From assembly GCA_013396915.1 (NCBI GenBank), contig VWZL01005146.1, positions 235,222 through 299,221 on the forward strand: a stretch of 64,000 nt of DNA, given 5' to 3'. The stretch is from Stercorarius parasiticus (taxonomy: Eukaryota > Chordata > Aves > Charadriiformes > Stercorariidae). Below, one piece after another: positions 61,601 to 64,000 of the stretch (positions are counted from its first letter, which is position 1; each line of letters starts with the position of its first letter). The notes below the pieces were generated by a model. The model had not been told where the DNA came from. It searched no databases and saw nothing but the letters and a program-made list of their open reading frames with translations. The position numbers were made by a program, and so were the translations under genes.

Positions 61601-63677
61601 CTGTAAGCAAGATACAATTTTGGAGTCTACGTTGCTTCTGCTTTCACTGAAATTATTTGCTTTATCTTGCCTTTTTAGATCTTCAAGTTTGAGTTGGACT
61701 ATGAAGCTATAATTTTGAGGGAATAAGTCTGAGATTCTTGTAATTTCAATTTTAGATATTTTAGGGAATGAAAGACATAAAATGCACATTATTGCAGTCT
61801 GAGTAATAATCTTACACTTAATTGGGGGAATATTTACAAGCTTTCCCTGGGCATTTATGGGAAATGTCTCTCATGTTTGTCTTTTGAAAGAAATATAAAA
61901 GTAATTGTTTAAAGTTCTTAATTTTAGAGCGCCATATTGTTTGCATCAAATGTGATTAGAGATTTCTTAATACTGTATTTCTAATTCACAACTATTCTTC
62001 TCCTCAGTCCTACTCAACTATTTACATTTAGGTTTGGAACTGTGAGTTCCCTCTGTCAGCTGTGATTTTCAAATCCCTACTCAAAAAATATCAAACCTCC
62101 AGATTCACAACAGACTATTACATTGCTTTGAATTTGTGATGCTAGTTATGTTAACAATGGATATTAATTACTAAAGAAGTTGAAGGTCTTAAAAAGTTAC
62201 CATTTCATTGATGCAAAATTAGTGAAATACTTGGGTCTTTGACATCTGTGCTTTTTTGAAATTAAACTCCTGCATCAGCAGCATTGGAGTTTAAAGGCTT
62301 TTAAAAGTCTTCAAGGGCTTTTCTGGTCTTCTGAAGTTAGAAAATTATTATTGTCACAGTGTGGCGGGAAGACTCCTGTAGGGCACCTAATATGCTAGTT
62401 GCAATTGTGCATTCCTTAAATCCAGATGATTTACCTTCCAACAGCTAGCTAATGTGTTTGACCAAGCCACTCAGCTAGTCTGCAATTAGTTTTCTTTGGC
62501 GGAAAATAATCTTATGTTCTTGAAAAGGAACTCCTAAAGGCTTGAGAAGTGCTCGGGTGTCACAAGAGAGATATGCATGTATTTTGTCACGACTATAGAC
62601 AGTCTTACAGCTGGAGTCATTAGGAGCTGTTGCTTCTGTCCATTCTTTGGGATATGATGCAGTATGCAATAGCATGCAGTTGGAATGATTTCAATAAATT
62701 AATACTTCAGGTTAGTGTATTATTTTGTGATGATATATAATTTCAGATTATATTCCTCATCAAAGCTTTTGATGCTTTTTCCTGCAGTATCCTTGTGTCT
62801 TAGCTTGGCCGTTATGGTTTGGATAGGTGGGTAAAAGAACCAGTTGGATGGCTGGCCTCAGAGGGTCATGGTTAATGGGTCATACTCTACCTAGTGGCCA
62901 ATAGGTAACAAGTGGAGTCTGCAGGGGGTCTGTGCTGGACCTGTCCTGTTCAAAATCTTTAGCAATGACCTGGAGCAGGCAGCATAGTACACTGTCAAGT
63001 TTGCAGGGGACAGCAGACCACGGGGCCCTCCAGTTTATATACTGGAGGGTAGAGCTGCCAACCAGGGGTACCTGGACAGTCTGGAGGCATGGGCCTGCAG
63101 GAACCTCACAAAATTAAGCAAGGACAAATGCCAAGTCCTGCACCTGGGGGAAAGAAAGAGCCCCTGGCAGGGATACAGGCTGTGAACAGAGTGGCCTTCA
63201 ACCTGAAATTCCTTATCCTGTGATTCTATGACTACTTATTTATTAAATTTCATTTTTTAATTTGAATTCAAAATTTTCCTTTATAATTTAATTTGCTTGT
63301 CTAAAATGTTACATGCTCAGTCTATTCTATCACAAATTCAACTAACACTTACTCTCTGTGTGTGCGTATGTGTGGTTTAGCCTTCTGTTTCAAAAAAAAA
63401 AAATAAAATCTGGGCCTTTACCAAGCTCGCATTTCAAAAATAATTGTTGTATCACAAGCGTTATTTGCATCTCTGTGCTTATTACTTGTTCCTTTTGTGC
63501 ATATTTCTTGTGTAAACTTGCCACATGATTAATACACTTTATTGTTTCAACAGAGGGAGAATATATCAAGATGTTCATGCGAGGGCGACCAATCACAATG
63601 TTCATTCCTTCTGATGTAGAAAACTATGATGATATTAGGACAGAGCTGCCTCCTGAAAAGTTAAAACTGGAGTGGGT
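4568..63677 (+). CDS. EML4: EML4, 5' part of the gene (exons 1-7, with introns; continues past the window)
   Basis: Microtubule-associated protein of the EMAP-like family. Human EML4 binds and stabilises microtubules, acting in interphase arrays and the mitotic spindle, and its N-terminal half is the part fused to ALK in lung cancer. Eight exons join in a continuous frame with consistent phases. In order they encode: a 22-residue leader; the trimerisation coiled coil (about residues 23-83); a Ser/Pro/Lys-rich basic linker (84-236); optional 11-residue insert 6b; and the start of the HELP motif (from about 237). Exon-by-exon resemblance to human EML4 from exon 2 on is strong, for example [20 protein letters not shown] and [15 protein letters not shown]. 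The tandem WD40 propellers of the TAPE domain lie beyond the window. EML1, the closest paralog, fits exons 2-5 much less well. Confidence 0.96.
4748..4867. other. Assembly gap (120 N) flanked by an exact 22-bp duplicate
   Basis: A run of 120 Ns. The 22 bases immediately before it (4726-4747) recur exactly immediately after it (4868-4889). This is what appears when two contigs overlapping by 22 bp are joined with an arbitrary gap instead of being merged. The alternative is a tandem repeat with unresolved copies. Confidence 0.9.
5074..5113 (+). repeat. A-rich low-complexity tract
   Basis: Almost pure A interrupted by CC and CCC, inside the CpG island downstream of exon 1. It inflates an apparent lysine- and asparagine-rich reading frame here, which I do not accept as a gene. 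Confidence 0.85.
11193..11253 (+). repeat. T/G-rich low-complexity tract
   Basis: Runs of T broken by G or GGG on the plus strand. It accounts for a Lys/Gln/Pro-rich stretch in a minus-strand reading frame spanning this point. Similar T/G tracts recur at 25441-25493 and 55523-55618. Confidence 0.8.
14266..14337 (+). repeat. A-rich tract followed by 9-bp inverted repeat
   Basis: A run of 15 A followed by A-rich DNA with isolated C, G and CCC, then a perfect inverted repeat: AACCAAACC at 14313-14321 and GGTTTGGTT at 14329-14337, with a 7-nt loop. Intronic, with no evident function. Confidence 0.6.
16843..17034 (+). repeat. Pyrimidine (T/C) tract containing a 61-N gap
   Basis: Strongly T/C-biased plus strand from about 16843 to 16964, then 61 Ns (16966-17026), then CTTTTTT. 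The gap probably marks a low-complexity stretch that could not be assembled; its true length is unknown. Homopurine-homopyrimidine DNA of this kind can adopt triplex structure. Apparent Phe/Leu-rich frames across it are artefacts. Confidence 0.85.
24071..24102 (+). repeat. T-run/A-run palindromic tract
   Basis: CT dinucleotides, then a T run followed directly by an A run of about 15. It sits inside a 176-codon open frame in intron 1 that I regard as chance. Confidence 0.7.
25441..25493 (+). repeat. T/G-rich low-complexity tract
   Basis: T runs interrupted by G and GGG, ending in a long poly-T. It lies about 880 bp upstream of EML4 exon 2, too far to be its polypyrimidine tract. Confidence 0.8.
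26376..26558 (+). CDS. EML4: EML4 exon 2 (trimerisation coiled coil)
   Basis: 183 nt, entered in phase 1 and left in phase 1. Acceptor CACTGTACAG|AT, donor AAAG|GTAAGC. It encodes residues 23-83, starting [20 protein letters not shown] and ending SVRKSAPSK. The central part has the heptad pattern of a coiled coil ([19 protein letters not shown], then [11 protein letters not shown]). In human EML proteins this segment forms the parallel trimer needed for oligomerisation and, with the basic region, microtubule binding. It differs from the human protein at only a few positions. The length matches the human exon. Confidence 0.97.
31002..31036 (+). repeat. A/T low-complexity tract
   Basis: Repeated ATTTTTT and ATTTATTT units. 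Simple intronic low-complexity sequence. Confidence 0.7.
34574..34866 (-). mobile_element. CR1 LINE, 3' end fragment (antisense)
   Basis: On the plus strand it opens with the inverted CR1 terminal repeat (TCACAGAATCACAGAAT), then the conserved GGTTGGAAGGGACCTCTAGA and about 290 bp of the CR1 terminal region. It is therefore a 5'-truncated CR1 inserted opposite to EML4. The opening repeat unit is intact, which suggests moderate age. It lacks the reverse transcriptase core and cannot be autonomous. Confidence 0.92.
35658..35693 (+). repeat. Compound trinucleotide microsatellite (TTA/CTA)n
   Basis: Four to five TTA-type units, five CTA-type units, then TTA units again, about 36 bp. Intronic and likely polymorphic in length. 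Confidence 0.9.
38132..38261 (+). CDS. EML4: EML4 exon 3 (basic linker)
   Basis: 130 nt, entered in phase 1 and left in phase 2. Acceptor TTTTTTCTAG|GT, donor AAAAG|GTACTG. It encodes residues 85-126, [17 protein letters not shown] through [17 protein letters not shown] is the clearest match to human EML4. The segment is Ser/Thr/Lys-rich, has no predicted fold, and belongs to the linker that supports microtubule affinity and is phospho-regulated in mammals. It diverges from human more than exon 2, as expected for a disordered region. Confidence 0.96.
40980..41450 (+). mobile_element. Degenerate CR1/L3-like LINE, ORF2 endonuclease region (sense)
   Basis: The frame from about 41111 to 41200 reads [20 protein letters not shown], then HNTIKL. 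This resembles the end of the endonuclease domain of CR1/L3-type ORF2 proteins, where a Ser-Asp-His motif is typical; here the Asp is lost. The preceding DNA (AATAACTGCTTC, then an ACCCACAAGA-like segment) also follows the consensus order I recall for this group in turtles and crocodilians. Frames are broken, so it is an old dead copy. Borders are approximate and could extend from about 40600 to 41800. Confidence 0.6.
43757..43770 (+). repeat. Poly-C run (14 C)
   Basis: Homopolymer of C ending 21 nt before the exon 4 acceptor. It may serve as part of an extended polypyrimidine tract or bind poly-C-binding proteins; this is inference from position only. Confidence 0.8.
43792..43965 (+). CDS. 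EML4: EML4 exon 4 (Lys/Ser/Gln-rich linker)
   Basis: 174 nt, entered in phase 2 and left in phase 2. It encodes residues 128-184: [18 protein letters not shown], then SHSNDQSPQ and [20 protein letters not shown], ending TPAK. The match to human EML4 is strong ([28 protein letters not shown]). It is a highly charged, disordered stretch of the basic region. Two oddities: the acceptor is a NAGNAG tandem (exon may begin at 43792 or 43795), and the donor AAAAG|GTTTTC is weak beyond position +2, with an open frame running 30 codons past it. Confidence 0.95.
43966..46092 (+). other. EML4: EML4 intron 4 (2.1 kb), possible alternative 3' end
   Basis: Starts with the weak donor GTTTTC and ends TTCTTCTAG. 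The exon 4 frame stays open into the intron until a TGA at 44057-44059, adding an acidic tail that includes [11 protein letters not shown] and ends CEVVPLS. Two AATAAA signals follow at 44864-44869 and 44938-44943. This is the layout expected of an alternative terminal exon giving a short EML4 isoform, but chance readthrough is not excluded. The remainder holds no recognised element. Confidence 0.7.
44864..44943 (+). terminator. Two candidate polyadenylation signals in intron 4
   Basis: AATAAA at 44864-44869 and 44938-44943, the first followed by a T/G-rich stretch (TTATGTTGTCTTG at about 44903). They lie about 0.8-0.9 kb after the in-frame stop that follows exon 4. AATAAA is common in AT-rich DNA, so use is unproven. 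Confidence 0.4.
46093..46221 (+). CDS. EML4: EML4 exon 5 (basic linker)
   Basis: 129 nt, entered and left in phase 2. Acceptor TTTCTTCTAG|CA, donor GACAA|GTACGT. It encodes residues 186-227, [20 protein letters not shown] then [22 protein letters not shown]. The invariant core SDDSRNKL and the following STxKLIxKV match human EML4, and the length is identical to the human exon. It forms the C-terminal half of the basic linker. Confidence 0.96.
46222..49319 (+). other. EML4: EML4 intron 5 (3.1 kb)
   Basis: Starts GTACGT and ends TTTTTCCCCAG. It contains an old antisense CR1/L3-like remnant (about 46690-47215). The rest is AT-rich with no recognised feature. Confidence 0.85.
46690..47215 (-). 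mobile_element. Degenerate CR1/L3-like LINE, reverse transcriptase region (antisense)
   Basis: Read on the minus strand, DNA near 47120 gives [11 protein letters not shown], matching the FADD box context of CR1-type reverse transcriptases (KFADDTKLGG). About 300 bp further on, near 46825, TCGCTGGTGAGGCCTCCACT matches the DNA encoding the downstream LVRPHLEY block. The two motifs are in the right order and roughly the right spacing. A 105-codon frame here is a by-product of the remnant. Frames are disrupted, so it is an ancient dead copy; borders are approximate. Confidence 0.7.
49320..49345 (+). CDS. EML4: EML4 micro-exon 6
   Basis: Only 26 nt, entered in phase 2 and left in phase 1. Acceptor TTCCCCAG|GC, donor CCAAG|GTAAAT. 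It completes Lys228 and encodes HKDVIVSQ (229-236); the human counterpart is HKDVIINQ. It marks the end of the linker before the HELP motif. Human exon 6 is the breakpoint exon of the EML4-ALK variant 3 fusions. It is too short to be called as a gene without family comparison, but sequence and phase make it secure. Confidence 0.94.
49346..49796 (+). other. EML4: EML4 intron between micro-exons 6 and 6b (451 bp)
   Basis: Starts GTAAAT and ends CATAACCAG. AT-rich, with no other feature seen. Its small size fits the close spacing of the two micro-exons. Confidence 0.9.
49797..49829 (+). CDS. EML4: EML4 optional micro-exon 6b
   Basis: 33 nt, phase 1 to phase 1, so it can be skipped or included without changing frame. 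Acceptor CATAACCAG|CA, donor CCAAG|GTAAGA. It encodes [11 protein letters not shown]. That 11-residue peptide is the one I recall as the extra segment distinguishing human EML4-ALK variant 3b from 3a. Both 6 and 6b end in CCAAG|GTAA, so they look like alternative donors to exon 7. Normal inclusion level in this species cannot be judged. Confidence 0.9.
52318..52333 (+). repeat. Poly-T run with one unresolved base
   Basis: T run containing N at 52331, typical of a homopolymer length uncertainty in the assembly. Confidence 0.85.
55523..55618 (+). repeat. T/G-rich low-complexity tract
   Basis: About 95 bp of T runs separated by G, GG or GGG. Together with 11193-11253 and 25441-25493 it forms a recurrent class of strand-biased T/G tract in this gene. 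On the minus strand it yields a meaningless Lys/Thr/Asn-rich frame. Confidence 0.8.
56040..56610 (+). mobile_element. Degenerate CR1/L3-like LINE, reverse transcriptase region (sense)
   Basis: DNA from 56062 (GAAATTTCACTGATGACATG) onward follows the order of the CR1/L3 reverse transcriptase segment: the ADD box, CCTGGAGTA at 56156, ATTATGCAAAGTACAAGATC at 56183, GCTATAAACAGG at 56232, CTAGTTAATCACACA at 56287, a CCCAGGATGTATCAG block at 56342, and AAATGAAGGCTGGGAGGAGG near 56554. Many frameshifts and stops show that it is old and dead. It is on the same strand as EML4. Confidence 0.75.
58330..58676 (+). other. Unassigned exon-like open frame with downstream poly-A signal
   Basis: An open frame of about 115 codons ends with TGA at 58674-58676, followed by AATAAA at 58809-58814. 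The peptide has ordinary protein composition with no low-complexity bias (for example [18 protein letters not shown] and [19 protein letters not shown]). Good acceptors upstream (AACATGCAG| at 58329, ATGCCCTGCAG| at 58407) would enter it in phase 0, whereas EML4 exons 6 and 6b leave in phase 1, so it is not a simple EML4 terminal exon. I do not recognise the protein. It may be a nested gene's last exon, a retrocopy fragment or chance. Confidence 0.35.
58892..59180 (-). other. Unassigned exon-like open frame, minus strand
   Basis: Read on the minus strand, a T-rich acceptor-like TTTTCCTTATTTAG is followed by an open frame of about 95 codons that starts near an in-frame ATG ([18 protein letters not shown]), is rich in Lys, Ser and Thr, and ends at a TAG. 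It has the look of a disordered, basic terminal exon. ATTAAA lies about 150 nt after the stop on that strand. It points tail-to-tail at the plus-strand frame ending at 58676. No family is recognised. Confidence 0.3.
59260..59370 (-). other. Unassigned short exon-like frame, minus strand
   Basis: Part of a 67-codon frame that ends [25 protein letters not shown] and a stop. Its composition resembles the frame at 58892-59180, and the two could be neighbouring pieces of one gene or pseudogene. Support is weak. Confidence 0.2.
59547..60868 (-). mobile_element. CR1 LINE, 5'-truncated, with reverse transcriptase frame (antisense)
   Basis: About 1.3 kb. The 3' end is at 59547 (inverted terminal repeat, then GGTTGGAAGGGACCTCAAGG) and the truncated 5' end is near 60868. 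An uninterrupted 280-codon frame (60499-59657, minus) covers the second half of the reverse transcriptase. It has the FADD catalytic box at 60419-60433, a [12 protein letters not shown] block and the usual [10 protein letters not shown] segment near the end. Upstream of 60500 the protein similarity continues in other frames, so stops and frameshifts have accumulated. No ORF1 or endonuclease is present, so it is non-autonomous. It is the youngest-looking LINE copy in the window. Confidence 0.93.
61433..61789 (-). other. Unassigned exon-like open frame, minus strand
   Basis: A 118-codon minus-strand frame. Its middle part ([20 protein letters not shown], and further on [20 protein letters not shown]) looks protein-like. 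A donor-like GTGAGA follows KVIKVV, and an overlapping frame with [19 protein letters not shown] continues in another register, as would happen in a frameshifted pseudogene. No family is recognised. Confidence 0.28.
62478..62675 (-). other. Unassigned exon-like open frame, minus strand
   Basis: A 66-codon frame containing [20 protein letters not shown] and [19 protein letters not shown], then a stop. Its composition is balanced for such an AT-rich intron. It is the most upstream of four minus-strand candidates between 62675 and 58892, which together could be remnants of one nested gene. No good donor was found before its stop. Confidence 0.28.
62810..63232 (+). mobile_element. CR1 LINE fragment, sense, with internal deletions
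   Basis: Begins in the reverse transcriptase region (GGTTTGGATAGGTGGGTAAA, then AACCAGTTGGATGGCTGG), continues through the segment encoding [12 protein letters not shown], then jumps through shortened middle parts to the CR1 3' end TGTGATTCTATGAC at 63219-63232. It is only about 420 bp, far shorter than the consensus distance between these landmarks, so large internal deletions have occurred. It ends about 320 bp before EML4 exon 7. Confidence 0.88.
63554..63677 (+). CDS. EML4: EML4 exon 7 (start of the HELP motif)
   Basis: 124 nt, entered in phase 1 and left in phase 2. Acceptor TTGTTTCAACAG|AG. It encodes [20 protein letters not shown] then [12 protein letters not shown] and PPEKLKLEW, plus two bases of a split Val codon. 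This is the HELP (hydrophobic EMAP-like protein) motif that opens the TAPE double-propeller domain; all EML paralogs have a similar MFxRGRP block. The following family residues (YGYRG) would come from the next exon, outside the window. The donor is unusual: the exon end that keeps the family codon (Val, with phase 2) gives GTATCCTT. Confidence 0.95.
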
Positions 63678-64000
63678 GTATCCTTGATATCAGTAACTAC
63701 TTGCTGTTCCCTTTTTGTCTTGTCTTGTTTTTTTTTTCGTTTAGAATCTGGTCTTGTGTCTTCTGTTCAGAGATAAAAATTACCTAAAAGTGGGGGGAAA
63801 AAAGTTCAGTGTAATGTAACAATGGAAATGGTTGGTAGCTACTGTATAGTACGTCTTTAAGCTGCAAAATATGTAGGCACAGAAAAGGTGTACTTTTTCT
63901 TTGTTTGTTTTGCTGTTGAAACTAATTGAAATTTATGGTTTGTTAGAAATTGTCTTAGGAGAGTTACTGAGTTTGAAAAATCTCCCCCTCTGACCCTCCG
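63678..64000 (+). other. EML4: Start of the EML4 intron after exon 7, U12-type 5' splice site
   Basis: The intron begins GTATCCTTGAT at 63678, an exact match to the U12 (minor spliceosome) 5' splice-site consensus RTATCCTT. Retention would stop translation within three codons (TGA at 63685-63687). The 323 bp visible contain a T run and no obvious downstream exon; the acceptor and branch site lie beyond the window. Confidence 0.8.

Larger units (their letters stand above)
49830..63553 (+). other. EML4: EML4 intron before exon 7 (13.7 kb)
   Basis: Starts GTAAGA and ends TTTCAACAG. It contains an old CR1/L3-like remnant (about 56040-56610), a large antisense CR1 with a 280-codon reverse transcriptase frame (59547-60868), a sense CR1 fragment (62810-63232), T-rich low-complexity DNA (52318-52333, 55523-55618), a plus-strand exon-like frame (58330-58676) and a series of minus-strand exon-like frames (58892-59180, 59260-59370, 61433-61789, 62478-62675). 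Confidence 0.85.

Noticed and set aside
63676..63681. Alternative U2-type reading of the exon 7 donor as GG|GTGTAT
   Set aside because: It would change the exit phase to 0 and drop the two bases that start the family-conserved Val codon; GTATCCTT two bases later fits both the phase and the U12 consensus exactly.
1..64000. Bacterial-type systems (operons, CRISPR arrays, insertion sequences, toxin-antitoxin modules)
   Set aside because: No direct-repeat arrays, no ribosome-binding-site-led dense coding and no prokaryotic protein families. The window is an intron-rich vertebrate gene.

Overview
The window looks like vertebrate, most likely avian, nuclear DNA from a draft assembly. It is AT-rich and intron-dominated, has one GC-rich CpG-island-like segment, carries CR1-type LINE fragments in both orientations, and contains two runs of N plus two single Ns. 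No prokaryotic gene organisation, CRISPR array, rRNA or tRNA was seen. The species cannot be named from this sequence alone; crocodilian or turtle origin is less likely but not formally excluded.

The only gene that can be assigned with confidence is the 5' half of EML4 (echinoderm microtubule-associated protein-like 4), on the plus strand. Eight coding exons are recognised: exon 1 (4568-4634), exon 2 (26376-26558), exon 3 (38132-38261), exon 4 (43792-43965), exon 5 (46093-46221), micro-exon 6 (49320-49345), optional micro-exon 6b (49797-49829) and exon 7 (63554-63677). All junction phases agree and the reading frame stays open, giving 277 complete codons without 6b and 288 with it. These cover the N-terminal trimerisation coiled coil, the Ser/Pro/Lys-rich basic linker and the first part of the HELP motif. 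The WD40/TAPE propellers lie beyond the right edge.

Layout: 1-4430, 5' flanking DNA with no recognised gene; 4430-5515, CpG-island promoter with exon 1 and an assembly gap; 4635-26375, large intron 1; 26559-38131, intron 2 with an antisense CR1; 38262-43791, intron 3 with an old CR1/L3-like remnant; 43966-46092, short intron 4, possibly an alternative 3' end; 46222-49319, intron 5 with an old antisense LINE remnant; 49346-49796, 451-bp intron between the two micro-exons; 49830-63553, intron before exon 7, with three LINE copies and several unexplained exon-like reading frames on both strands; from 63678, the start of the next intron, whose 5' splice site has the exact minor-spliceosome (U12) form.

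The most notable points are: an EML1-like first exon instead of the short N-terminus of reference human EML4; a U12-type donor after exon 7; preservation of the 11-residue exon 6b known from the human EML4-ALK variant 3b junction; a weak exon 4 donor followed by an in-frame tail, stop and polyadenylation signals, suggesting a short isoform; a NAGNAG acceptor at exon 4; and an assembly gap flanked by a 22-bp exact duplicate, probably a false gap.
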